The notes under the pieces were generated by a model. That model made no database searches and was not told the origin of the DNA. It saw only the letters and a program-made list of their open reading frames with translations. The translations under genes were made by a program, and so were the position numbers. A stretch of DNA of 64,000 bases. Source: Bostrychus sinensis. Taxonomy: Eukaryota > Chordata > Actinopteri > Gobiiformes > Eleotridae. Numbering within the stretch: position 1 is the first letter of the stretch; each line of letters opens with the position of its first letter. Of the stretch, positions 1 through 9,739 are shown piece by piece. Where the stretch lies: positions 30,457,206 to 30,521,205 of the forward strand of contig CM036252.1 of NCBI GenBank assembly GCA_020698575.1, read 5' to 3'.

Positions 1-470
1 TTCGCTAGCTATCTAGCTTCACACAGTCACGTCGTGAGGGCAGCACATTTACCATAAAAAAAAAAAAAAAAACGTTAATTATTATGGTATAAACTCATAA
101 AATTAAATAGTGACTGTTAATTTGAAGGTAATGTGACATAAATTTTAAGTTTTTTACTGTATACTAAAAAAATGTGAAACTTCCCTAAAAAATTATTATT
201 TTTTTACCGTAAAATTAGGATTTTAGAAAAGAGTACACATAGTCCACACACGTTGAGAAGCTTCAGAAAGGTTTTGTCGGACCTGCGTGAAGTTGCCCAT
301 TGCACAGTCAAATTGTCCTTTAAAGTGGGTTAATTTCAAAAAATCATTATCGAGTCTAAATAAGATAGCAGGTCTCCTTGTGGGAAGACGCCAATCCACA
401 GAACACAAGGAGGTATGCACGAGATGGAATAATGTCACTATGATGTCACTCCTGGTATAAAATGCTATGG
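1..470. other. AT-rich flank, nothing recognised
   Basis: This left edge is AT-rich, with a poly(A) run near 57-72. No gene, RNA or repeat family is recognisable. The short open frame on the minus strand here has no domain or codon signature and looks like chance. Confidence 0.5.
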
Positions 471-474
471 TAAC

Positions 475-723
475 CCTGGTACGGGGGGCATGTCCTTAAT
501 CTGAGCTGCAGCAGGGGTTGTGACCAAAACAACGCTCTGTCCTGATGCCAAAGAGACCACTGTAAAGATTGCTCACAGTGCTCACAGGGTGCTCACAGCA
601 CTCATATAGGGCACTCACAAGGCGCTCATAGGGCGCTCACAGTGCTCACTGCTTCAGAACAGCAGTCACAGAGCTGTCGCGGGCAGCTCAAGTCCTCAGA
701 TCATGGCTCAGCGGGACCACCAC
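475..723 (+). repeat. left terminal inverted repeat with subterminal GCTCACA array
   Basis: This arm matches the reverse complement of 8685-9727 apart from the insertion there. Within it, about 570-650 is a run of short units of the form GTGCTCACAG / GGCGCTCATAG. Such subterminal arrays are often transposase-binding sites, but that role is inferred here. Homology to the other arm ends near GCGGGACCAC. Confidence 0.75.
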
Positions 724-1578
724 GCACCAGACCAGATCGCCCAGGAACACTCATGCTATACCAGAGACAGTGCTCCGAGCGCTCCAAGATGCTCAGGAGA
801 CAAAAGACCTCACGCATGTCCAAGGAGCGCTTAAGCAATGGTAGGAGTGCTCAGTCTCTTCCCTACTCTCACACAACTCGATTGGTCATGTTCTTTTTTT
901 GACAGCTCAGAACAGAAACATAGCCCATAATGGAGTGCGTACGCTCTGTGTGCAACAGCAAAAGTTTTGCCTCTTTTTCAGTTTGCAGCACAGGTGGCTT
1001 GCATGGCACAAGCGCATAGATCATCTTGATTCAAAGTCAAGGTTAAGGTACCCCTTCTAGAATCCTTTTGGCCTGAACAAATGTTATAGACCTAGTGGAA
1101 GAATGATTAATATAGCCTAGGTTTAGGAACAAGTCTTTAAACTTAAATTTCCCCGGATGTAATTTTACATCTGGGGAAATTTATTACTCATGTATTTGCA
1201 TGCATTATTTTAGCACATGTGCAAAATGTTATTACAAAATTGCTATTAATTGCGTAGCATGGCTTATTGGCCAAGTTGCCTTGTTAGCGGCAACACTGAG
1301 GAACCATGACGGCAGCAAGTAAGTAAATAAGCATTTGTAACTTATTTGTATTAAAGATGAAATTATCGCTTTTTTTCTTTTCTCAAGACATTTGTACTGT
1401 TATTATATAAATTAGAAAATTCAAATTGCCCATTCTGTACAGTTGCCACATTGGTGTCCAAGGAGCACATGAAACATGTTTATTCTGTGTGCTTTACAAA
1501 TGGGAACCTTGGTAAGCTTACGATCTTTTCTTTACTTATTTCAAAGCAATGTTTTAATAAGTTCATATTTTTAGACCA

Positions 1579-1717
1579 GTTTTGCATACCATGCCACTGT
1601 GAGCTTAAAACAACCAACTGCTGTCACTGGCACTGCCCTGTGTGTGAATCTGTCTTACAAAAAATGCACTCCTTTGAAATTCATCTTAAAAAACATGTTA
1701 AGTTACTTCATTTTTAA
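1579..1717 (+). other. exon remnant: Cys/His-rich zinc-binding segment
   Basis: This open segment contains a cluster of Cys and His residues followed by CPVCESVLQKMHSFEIHLKKH, a C2H2-like pattern (C-x2-C-x12-H-x4-H). A polypyrimidine-type acceptor ending in AG lies just before it. It is probably the first zinc-binding part of the transposon protein. It could be a stray zinc-finger fragment, but its place before the next C2H2 exon argues for one gene. Confidence 0.5.
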
Positions 1718-1920
1718 TCAAGGAGTCCTATTCCTAGTATTGTTCTTTTAACTTTCTTGATGTGCAGGTATCACTCTTATCAAGAAAGACAATGAAAGGT
1801 AAATAATTTTACATAGAGTTAATACAACTAATGTGTATTATACAATAAGTTGATAATACATGTTATGCATGTCTTTGGAACATTATTGCAAGTTAGTGGA
1901 ATATTATTCTTTTCCATAAT

Positions 1921-2310
1921 CAGCATCCCTGGAAGTCGACAAAGAGGACCAAAAAGAGATCCTTTCAATGTCCCACCTGTGCCGCACCCTTTCTGTCGTT
2001 TATAACCTTAAGAAGACACAAGGTCGAAAAACATGGCAAGATTAGACAACTTGTTGTCTTGGTAGATAAAAATAAGGGGATATTTGTCACCACTAAAGAC
2101 AAGTGTTGACCACGCACAATTGTACACCTGTGCAAGTCCTTCACAAACCAAGTGATAGACGGTGAAGAACCAGACTGTCGAGAATTTATGTCTCTCACTA
2201 CTGAAAGGGAATGTGTACACCTGGAACGGATAAAAGACTTCCAAGCCAACCAACAACCACCATTTTTAAAAGATGATTCCATTAAGGCCCTGTCAGAAAA
2301 TGGCATCTGA
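1921..2310 (+). other. exon remnant: C2H2 finger plus conserved domain, in-frame TGA
   Basis: The frame gives FQCPTCAAPFLSFITLRRHK followed by VEKH, a classic C2H2 finger. It continues through LVVLVDKNKGIFVTT and, past a stop, TIVHLCKSFTNQV and CREFMSLTTERECVHLERIK. The stop is a TGA at 2107-2109, otherwise flanked by about 50 codons of plausible coding sequence on each side. The second part resembles a Cys-rich domain seen in teleost HMGXB3-like and Ulp1-linked proteins; that match is from memory and would need a profile search. Confidence 0.58.
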
Positions 2311-2571
2311 CAAATGTTTTGAATAACATAACAAAGCAAAAGCAGAGGGGGCAGTGTCAGTGTATCCAATGTTATTTGAAGGCCATGGCTACACCTCCAA
2401 AAACCTTTTACTTCTCCATTTACACTGGAGAAGTACAAAGTTACAGCATTTTTGGGTGAGTTAGGGTCACATTTGACACAGGCAAAGGGCATTGGATATG
2501 TGTATTGATAATGTTAAAATATGCAAAGACGATTGTGCCTCCATATTTACTTGAGCATGTGATGGACTTTT

Positions 2572-2886
2572 CAAGAGAAGCCTGAACGTCTGAAACATGA
2601 TGACGCTGCCACCTTGGCTTGTGATAGTGATGACATGCTCAGTGATACAGACAACGTTGAAGGCATTAGGGACTATTTTACTTCAGCACAAGTAAAAAAA
2701 ATGGTGCAAATATTTATGGTCTGTATGGTTATGTAAAACTTTCACACCAATAACCATTTCTCTGTCTTTTTAAGAAAAAGTTGGAGACATCTACGAGTCC
2801 CCATCAACTGATTATGCCATTGTGCAAGTGGATCAAGTTTTGTTTTTAGAGCCGATCTTTAATCTATTTTACAAGAAGAAACGATA
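2572..2886 (+). other. two short exon remnants between C2H2 and Ulp1 parts
   Basis: About 2572-2716 reads EKPERLKHDDAATLACDSDD and on to an acidic stretch ending DYFTSAQVKKM. About 2777-2886 reads VGDIYESPSTDYAIVQVDQV and on through LFLEPIFNLFYKKKR. Both are open and codon-like over 30-45 codons and lie in the order expected for one gene. I do not recognise a named domain in either. The second runs into a TE-like sequence at about 2930. Confidence 0.4.
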
Positions 2887-2930
2887 ATGTGCCTGTGGCT
2901 TACTGATGATGTTAGTTGATTGTTAGCAGG

Positions 2931-4030
2931 CACGTGCAGAGACTTCTACAGGGGCAGGTGCTCAAAGCGAAAAAGGGGTACATACGTATAACCAGATTTT
3001 AAAACACTGTTGTGTTAGGACTGTGGCAAGCAAGACTCTCACACAACTGTTACATTTCTGTGTATACTATGATATATTGCAATACGGTAAGGCTGAAGCT
3101 ATACATTTTTAATACAATTTTGGGAAAATTGTAAAAAACTAATGAACATATAAAATGTAAACAAAAACACAGACTGCATGACACTAAACTAAATAATGTA
3201 ATTTTATCCATGCTCTGACAAGATGAGAATTATTCCCAGCACTATGAGAAAGTCCTTAGACATTTTTAGTAATAAATTAAATAAGTTATGTGGGAACAAG
3301 ATTTTGGGACATCACATTTTTTCTTTTCAGATCACATTTTGCCAGCTCCCATCACCAACTAGTTCGTATTTTTGCACAATTATAGCAAATTCTCGCAATT
3401 TAATTGCATTAAAATGCCTAAATTCTAACTGCAATCCATTATTTATAAGCAACCCGGTCTAAAAATAAAAAGATTTTATGCTAACAACAATCACAAAGCA
3501 TTTTATGGAAGCATTTTGTAAATATCTAGGTGGTTAGCAAGGAGCGGTCAAAAGCTCCGTATTTAAACAGAAATGATCTAACGTGCGTGCATAATACTTT
3601 CATGGCTTTGTCTTACAAATCACGCGACACGAACAGCTCACTCACCGCTTCTTTCATTCCCAGTGACTGTACTGGGTTTTAAATTCTGGAATCGGGACCA
3701 AAAAAATGATAACAACCCTCTTTATTTGCTCCGCAGTTCGCTCTCTCTCCTCTGTTTCCAGCTGCGCGAGGGGCACGTGACAGGCAGCTGAGCAACTCAC
3801 GGAGACAAAAGGTTAAAGGTCACGAGGTGCTGGCGGCCGTGTGATGTCATTTATTTCAAATTATTAATAATTAATGAATGAATAAATGTTCTTATGAAGA
3901 GCCACATGAGGGCTTAAAGCCACAAAAAAAAAAAAAAAAAAAAAAAGACCAAGGACCAAAAGGGCACTTGGAGGCAAGGGGCAAAAGGGGCAGGTGCTCA
4001 AGCCCCCTCCGCCCCCCCGCCCCCCCTTTA
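2931..4030. mobile_element. possible hAT-like remnant in the transposon gene
   Basis: At 2928 the gene gives way to CAGGCACGTGCAGAG, a terminus style common in hAT elements. The phrase GGGGCAGGTGCTCAA occurs near 2954 and again near 3984 in the same orientation. No matching inverted end or duplication was found, so the limits are guesses; a poly(A) run lies near 3924-3947 and a C-rich run near 4008-4027. It could be two separate fragments. Confidence 0.3.
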
Positions 4031-4360
4031 CTAAAATGGGGGAATTGCAACTTGGCTGTTATGCATTTCTTGTATTGAAAGTTTTAGTGTAAAGATAGCC
4101 ACAGTGTTGTTATTCCTTCCAACAAACTGCATTATATCAGCAAAGGTTTTTGATGGCCCCCCCCAAAAAAAATCAGCATCTATGATTCACTGGAACCGCA
4201 CTCAAACATTTCTGACCAAGATATCAATATACTACAGTAGGTTAATATGTTATGGTAATATATGAACTGTCATACAAGACCCTATTAAAACAAATGCCAT
4301 TTACTGTTGAAATTTAACTTTAAATGTCAATAAACATGTCAATAAACATTTGCTTCTTTC

Positions 4361-4470
4361 AGTCAAGCATTTCAAAATGTGTGAACGAAAAGTTGGACGA
4401 ATCGTCTTTGACTTACCCACCTCTGTGGAGACAAAAGGACAATGTGAACTGTGGTGTGTTTGTCTGTACA
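4361..4470 (+). other. exon remnant: Ulp1/SENP (C48) protease catalytic-Cys segment
   Basis: After a TTTGCTTCTTTCAG acceptor the frame reads through to DNVNCGVFVCT. The N-C-G-V-F-V-C pattern matches the active-site motif of Ulp1/SENP SUMO proteases, with the catalytic Cys codon at 4450-4452. A GTAATT donor follows at 4471. This is the strongest domain call in the transposon. The upstream His and Asp of the triad are not visible, so any protein would be inactive unless those exons escaped recognition. Confidence 0.65.
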
Positions 4471-4491
4471 GTAATTTCTCTTGCATGAATA

Positions 4492-5277
4492 TTAACCCTC
4501 TGGGAACCTTAAAAATTTACATATACACTCGTTAACTTAGGGACCCATTTGGGACCTCTCATAAAATAGCTATAAAAATGTCAAATATTAATAATTTTTT
4601 TAAACTTTTTTTGCATGTAATCTTTTCTACTACTTCAGCCCTAACCACAGATATAAAGTGTATTTTCATTTATTAATAATTTATATGTTTTTATGACCAT
4701 TTTGTCATCAAAAATCCTGTTATTTTAGATGACAAAAACACAAAATATGCTCTATTATCCAAAAATGAGTTGCAGAGTGGATCACTTGCGGTGAAGTTAT
4801 TAGAGCCTTGACTAAGTCAATAATTAATAACAACATTGGTTTTGATGCATTTTTATTTTTGGAGCAAAGACAGGTTTTTGTAAAAACGTGGTTTAGGGGG
4901 TCAATCTGACCAAAAACCTAATTTCCCTTTATTTTGAAGGTAAAGGCTTAGATTTTTTAGGTTTTCATGAAAAAAGTATTCTAATTTGTCAGGATTGCAG
5001 GATGTCAAAAATCTGTGGTCAATGGGCCCAAACGCGTACTTAAGGTAACGAGTGTATGTAGAATGCATATCTCCTGTTCTATACACCTTAGAACAGAAGG
5101 GGTCATGGCATTTTAAACACCAACTTAAAAAAAATAAAAATCTGGCCACACAAGCAGTTTAAAAGCTGCTTGTGTGAAACACACAAGCAACTTTTAAACT
5201 GACTGATTTATTGAGGATCAAAAAAGTAAAAACAGCAAAAAGTAGACGTTTGGGCCCTAAGGTGCTGTGAGGGTTAA
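4492..5277. mobile_element. piggyBac-like MITE (TTAA flanks)
   Basis: The element runs from CCCTC at 4496 to GAGGG at 5273 and is flanked by TTAA on both sides (4492-4495 and 5274-5277), the target preference of piggyBac elements. Related phrases near the two ends (TCTGGGAACCTTAAA left, CCCTAAGGTGCTGTGA right) are inverted. There is no coding capacity. It sits in the intron between the two Ulp1 exon remnants, so it postdates the large transposon. Confidence 0.6.
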
Positions 5278-5322
5278 CAAAAAAACTGCATAAAAAAAGT
5301 CATGCTTTTATATTTTCAGGCA

Positions 5323-5445
5323 GTAGAACTGTACCTAGTGGGGTTGAAATGGCCAACCTACCTCTTAATGACATTCAATTTTGCCATTTGAGAATTTATC
5401 ATGCTACAAGTTTGATAGCAGATGCTCTTCCAGAAGTACAGTAGC
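5323..5445 (+). other. exon remnant: likely C-terminal part of the Ulp1 domain
   Basis: A TTTTATATTTTCAG acceptor is followed by a frame reading SGVEMANLPLNDIQFCHLRI and on to YHATSLIADALPEVQ, then stop. This resembles the last helix after the catalytic Cys of Ulp1 proteases. The phase does not match the GTAATT donor of the previous exon exactly, consistent with decay. Confidence 0.4.
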
Positions 5446-5621
5446 ATCCTCTTCACAATGTACTTGCCTATTAGTTTTTGGCTTACAATAGCAATATTAT
5501 GGGAAATTATTTGAAATCTGAAAATAAATAATTTTATTTTGAAGGGGAAAAAGGTCTGTCAATCGTGCATGGCAGAGGAAGTCCATGCATGCATTATATG
5601 GGACAAAAGTGGAAGAGCGCC

Positions 5622-6894
5622 AAGAAGGTCAGGGGCGTAACATCAGGCAGTGCAGCCAGTGCAACTTCACTGGGGCTTGCTTGGTCACCTGTTCAGAGCA
5701 GCTCCTCTCTCTTTCTCAGCAGCAGCGCACCGATAATGTGCGCTGGAGGTCGGGTTGAGCCACAGACAAAGCGGCATGGAGGTGCGATGCAGACGTGGGT
5801 TAGGGTTAGGGTTAGGACACAGAGGCGCGGTGCTGAGGTCGGGTGCATTCATAAACAGAGCAGCATGGAGGTCACAGGTGCTCACCAGCAGCAGCGCATG
5901 CGGATGGGACTGAAGGAGGAGACGAATGCGGTATGGGCCTATACTTTCTAGTTTTGTCAGGTGTCACTCTGAAAAGCCCGTCTGCATTGCCATGGTGAGT
6001 TGCCTAAAAAGTGGAAAGGGCAGCGTATTTAGACAACAATGAAGTTTGAGGTCATTGTTCTTTAAACGTTAATGTTGCAGGCTAATTACCTTCCTGAAAA
6101 CCTATAGCACAGCAAACTTCTTCTGTTTTTAATGACTGGATGTTCTACAGCACACAACAGAGGAATCACCAGAGAAGATCTGAGAGGAACAGAATCAGAA
6201 ACAGAGGCCAAAAAAAAAAAAAAAAGCCTAATACCACAGCAATATCTTTTAATAAAGTAGGTACGCTTGGCCTGTTCAAATACAGGTATTTTTGATTAGA
6301 TTATTAACACCTCATATATGTTTAAAAACAGATTTTTTTTATGATTCTATCTAATATTTGAACGAAAAAAACTCAAGTAACAGTGTATTTTGATCACTTC
6401 TGGTACTTTTTACTTGTGAATTATAGACAAAAAAATCACAACTTTCTGCACAAATTAAAAAAAAAAAAAAATTAAAAATCCCTGCAAAATCAGGCATTTT
6501 AGCATACAACAATCACAAAAATTGTCTGTGAAATCCTGGAGGGACTGATCTAGGGTCAAGTCTGTGTTTAAAATATTCAAAATAATTAGGAGCAGCACAT
6601 AACTATTACAGAGGTGAATTGTTAACATTATTTTAATTTTAAATCCTGTTAAATTTGTAAACTCAAACGAAAATAAAATGTAATTAAAACTAAAATAGTT
6701 TAACAAAATTGTAACTAAATATTATAAATAAGCTGCTGTTTTTTGTATCAAACTCCAGTAAAACAGTGGCATTTTATAAATTAAAAAGGTTACTGCATGA
6801 ACCTGCAGTACTGAATGTGTTTCATAACTTTAGGGCCCATTCTGAAATCCTGCACTGGGGCCCCACATTACCAAGTTATGCCACTGAAGAAGGT
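5622..6894. mobile_element. hAT element with AAGAAGGT duplication
   Basis: The element spans 5630-6886 (1,257 bp), from CAGGGGCGTAAC to GTTATGCCACTG, imperfect inverted termini. It is flanked by an exact 8-bp duplication, AAGAAGGT (5622-5629 and 6887-6894). The 8-bp length and CAG-type ends fit the hAT superfamily. No transposase is recognised, so it is probably non-autonomous. A short TTAGGG run lies inside it at about 5797-5816. Confidence 0.85.
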
Positions 6895-7330
6895 ACTTTG
6901 TGTTGCCTGAAATATCATTCCATTTTAGATGTAATTTAATCTGTGCAATTTAGCAGATCCACATACATGGGTTGTGGTGAGAGTGGTGAGTCTTGTCAGT
7001 GGTGTGCGGTTCAGACAAGCAAGGCAAGCAGTGATTGCCCAAAAATCTAAAATAATGTGTATCAAAAATATATGTATTCCTAAATATCATCAAGTAATCA
7101 GCTCCCTTTCAATTTTGAATACTAATAGGATAACCGAGTAGTGCTAATTTATAAATAATGGAAATAAATAGCCGCAACCTTAGGTGAAACTGCCTTGCCA
7201 GGACAAAAAATAGTAGACAAGCAAGTTCATTATTATTCATTATTATGTCATTATTATGAGAAATCAAATATGTTTTGGTTTCTATTAACTTCAGATTATT
7301 ATTATTATTATTATTATTTTGTTATTACAG

Positions 7331-7461
7331 GAAGTTGCATGGGGAAAATGTGAAACTTGCAATGGCTGGCTTCATAAAGAATGTGCAACCAGTGATAACC
7401 CAATAGATTCTGATTTATTCACATGTGGATGTGTCCTTCCTGACCCATACATCTGCACAAG
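7331..7461 (+). other. exon remnant: PHD-like zinc finger
   Basis: After a GTTATTACAG acceptor the frame reads EVAWGKCETCNGWLHKECAT and on to LFTCGCVLPDPYICT, ending at a GGTTTG donor. The C-x2-C ... W-x-H-x3-C ... C-x-C spacing is that of the second half of a PHD or related treble-clef finger. PHD fingers with Ulp1 domains occur in fish multi-copy proteins. An (ATT)n microsatellite lies just upstream at about 7296-7318. Confidence 0.55.
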
Positions 7462-7666
7462 GTTTGTGTTTCTGGGTTTATTTTTGAGTTTATTTAGTCC
7501 AGAAAAGGTCCTTGAATATATCTTTTTTATTTCAGTACTTTGACCTAATAGAGGTGTGGAGGGTCTTATTTCTCAGGACAGGATAAAGGTTTGTGTCATT
7601 AAATCTATTACTACTATTATAAATGTTGTACTACTTTTTAACATCTGAATTACATTCTCACAGGAA

Positions 7667-8153
7667 GTGAAAGTTCAGCTGGAATCAGGGGCAAGAAAAT
7701 CCAGCCAAATGTTCATTTGGCAAAAATCCAGGGAGGAACCAAACCCTCAAACAAATTTTAAATGGACAACCATCTGTTTTCAGTGATGAATGGGTATGTT
7801 TATCTTTTCTGGATTTGGTCTGTTTATGATATCATTCTTCATCAAATCCTTATATTTTGCAGTTTGAGGAGTTGACAAGAATGGTCAAATCACCATTGGC
7901 TCTGGATTACACAGAATTCAGAAATTTGGATTTCATAATTGACATCATGGTGCCAGAAGTATGTTGATTTTTCTTTCTAGATGCACATAAAACTACAGGA
8001 GTCCTGTTTGTCTTTAATTTATCTGACTGACAGCTTTCTTGAAATTTCCACTAGGTTACAATAGACATCCTCATGCGGTTCGAGGGCTTCGCTCTATTCC
8101 AGCCTGAAATTACCCTTGGCCAAATCATTGATGAGCAAGTCTGAGACGTTTAA
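7667..8153 (+). other. three C-terminal exon remnants of the transposon gene
   Basis: 7667-7794 follows TTCTCACAG but is open only in pieces, one frame giving KQILNGQPSVFSDEW. 7863-7961 reads FEELTRMVKSPLALDYTEFR and on to DFIIDIMVPE. 8055-8144 reads VTIDILMRFEGFALFQPEIT and on to IDEQV, then stop. The last two join in phase 0 across GTATGT...TAG splice sites. They match no domain I know; their place after the PHD-like exon suggests a C-terminal region of the same protein. Confidence 0.42.
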
Positions 8154-8706
8154 CCAGTAATAAATAAATATGCCACCAGTTTATTTGATTTTTTTTTTTT
8201 TAAATAGACTTCAAGACAATACTGTTTCAGTTAAATTGATCTATTATTATTTGTGTGATTTCTTACAGACTTGGCTGAAAGATTTATGAACTGCATTTTA
8301 ATGGTAAATCTAAATGAACAGTCATGATAGGTGCACCATCTAGTGGTCATTGTCTGTCATTACTTTTCATTGTCGCCTTAATTTTTTAATCGTATTGTAC
8401 ATTGTAGCCAATATGATACATCTGTATTACCACCCTTGCGTGGATGTCTAGCACAAGGGCACCTGAGCGGATCACACCAGAGACAGGGGATCAGGAACCG
8501 GGTCCATGTGGTCTCTCTGGTCTGCATGGACCTAGAGCCTAATAGTATTAAATGCATGACTTTGTATATTGTTGCAAAGAGTCATAATCAACCAGACTTT
8601 CAGACATAGAGAGACCAGAGAGAGAATTGGCAAAAAACAGAACGACCATTTGAGACACAGGGGGCATGGAACATCGTCTCCAGCGGTGGTCCCGCTGAGC
8701 TGTTAT

Positions 8707-9545
8707 CTGAGGACTAGTGGTGGGACTCGATTAAACAAATTAATCTAATTAATTACAGGCTTTGTAATTAATTACGCGCGATTAATCGCATTTTTATCAA
8801 ATAGCAATGTTTATATGTCAGAAATAAACTATAGGAGCTTATTTGTGTGTTCTGGCGTATTTTAACTTGATTTCAAACTAACATCGCAGTCAAACAGGGC
8901 AGGACTCTGCGTTTGTGCATCGATCTCCTCTTTCCGTGTACGTAGTGACATGCGGCGCGCCTCTGTCGTCTCTCCTCCTCTGTGCTCCGCGTGTGGCCTC
9001 CGCTTGGACCTGTCCTCTGTCCTTCGCGTCTGAACCAAACAGACCGCTGTCTCCTGTTCTGGCCTCTCTGCACTGGCTTCCTGTCAGCTACAGAATTGAT
9101 TTTAAATGATTATTGTTGGTTTTCAAATGTTTAAATGGCTTGGCTCCATCTTACCTCTGTGAGTTGCTCTCTCTTTATGTTCCAAGAAGAGAGATGAGGT
9201 CCACAAACCAGCACTTTTTAAATGTTCCCAGAACACGCCTGAAAACTAGAGGTGATCAAGCGTTTTCTGTGGCAGCTCCCAAGTTGTGGAACTATTTGCC
9301 ACTAAACATAAGGATGGCTCCATCGTTGACTGCTTTCAAGTCTTTATTAAAGACTCACTTTTTTGAGTAGAGTAGAGAGTAGAGTGTCCAGCCCTGGTTA
9401 CTGTGGCCAGAAACTAGGTCACTGAGAAAAGTTCCGTGTTGTCATAGACAAGTGCGATTAATTGCGTTAATTTTTTTTAACGCATTAATTCTCTGTAATT
9501 AATTAATCGTGATTAACGCGTTAAAGTCCCAGCCCTACTGAGGAC
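8707..9545. mobile_element. hAT MITE (TAGTGGTGGGAC...GTCCCAGCCCTA) with exact 8-bp TSD
   Basis: The element is 8715-9537 (823 bp), starting TAGTGGTGGGACTCGATTAA and ending TTAAAGTCCCAGCCCTA. Both flanks are CTGAGGAC (8707-8714 and 9538-9545). The ends are rich in ATTAAT/GCGATTAAT phrases. A second copy in the other orientation at 45163-45689 lacks the LINE piece present here. It interrupts the right arm of the large transposon. Confidence 0.88.
9057..9390 (+). mobile_element. L2/CR1-type LINE 3' fragment
   Basis: Open frames read LHWLPVSYRIDFK and, after a stop/frame change near 9107, MLVFKCLNGLAPSYLCELLS to KTRGDQAFSVAAPKLWNYLP and FKSLLKTHFFE. This is the recognisable C-terminal tail of ORF2 in L2/CR1-clade LINEs. 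It is 5'-truncated, as usual. Comparison with the 45-kb copy of the surrounding MITE shows the LINE inserted into this copy after the family had spread. Confidence 0.82.
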
Positions 9546-9739
9546 TTGAGCTGCCCGTGACGACTCTGGGGGCGCTGTTCTGAAGCCGTGAGCACTGTGA
9601 GCGCCCTATGAGCGCCTTGTGAGCGCTGTGAGCGATCTGTGGGCGCTGGTCTTTTCAGGCACCAGACAGAACGCTGTTTTGGACACAACCCCTGCTGCTG
9701 CCTTTCCTGACCGCACGTCCCTGCCAGGACTAGACTATC

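Larger units (their letters stand above)
1579..8153 (+). pseudogene. decayed multi-exon Ulp1/zinc-finger/PHD gene of the transposon
   Basis: At least ten exon-like segments on the + strand, several with clear splice acceptors, read as parts of one protein: about 1579-1717 (zinc-binding), 1921-2310 (C2H2 plus conserved domain), 2572-2716, 2777-2886, 4361-4470 (Ulp1 Cys site), 5323-5445 (likely Ulp1 C-terminal helix), 5552-5628, 7331-7461 (PHD-like), 7667-7794, 7863-7961 and 8055-8144 ending in TGA. The order zinc finger, Ulp1, PHD resembles multi-copy teleost proteins annotated as Ulp1-family or HMGXB3-like; this is from memory of the families. An in-frame TGA at 2107-2109, frame disagreement around 7550-7790, and insertions in the middle show it is dead. 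No exon with the catalytic His or Asp of Ulp1 was found, and no transposase core. Confidence 0.62.
475..9727 (+). mobile_element. large TIR DNA transposon carrying a Ulp1/zinc-finger gene
   Basis: The sequence at 475-723 is repeated in inverted orientation at 8685-9727. Shared blocks include GCAGCAGGGGTTGTG, CTCATAGGGCGCTCACAGTG and GGGCAGCTCAAGTCCTCAGA, so the pair forms terminal inverted repeats of about 250 bp once an 823-bp insertion in the right arm is set aside. Between the arms lies a degenerate multi-exon gene on the + strand with zinc-binding segments, a Ulp1-type protease active site and a PHD-like finger. Large TIR elements with Ulp1 proteases are known in several superfamilies, including Zisupton/KDZ, which occur in fish; that assignment is inference because no transposase core is recognised. 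The outer ends are uncertain by about 10 bp and no target-site duplication was found. It has been broken up by at least three younger insertions. An alternative is a non-autonomous TIR element that captured a host-type gene. Confidence 0.72.
8685..9727 (-). repeat. right terminal inverted repeat, split by a hAT MITE
   Basis: This is the inverted partner of 475-723. It is interrupted at 8715-9537 by an element flanked by the exact duplication CTGAGGAC; removing that restores continuous homology with the left arm. The mirrored GAGCGC array lies at about 9588-9653. The outer end reads GCACGTCCCTG, giving CAGGGACGTGC as the terminus in reverse, a form common at DNA transposon ends. Confidence 0.75.

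Noticed and set aside
1965..2492. 175-codon minus-strand frame
   Set aside because: It is the shadow of the + strand C2H2 exon remnant, which has the domain signature and splice context.
5565..5951. 128-codon frame across the start of the hAT
   Set aside because: It runs through the hAT left end at 5,630, so it joins an exon remnant to transposon sequence by chance.
6997..7205. Possible small MITE (CAGTGGTGTGCGGTTCAG start)
   Set aside because: Only loose inverted similarity to GGTGAAACTGCCTTGCC was seen and no duplication; too weak to list.
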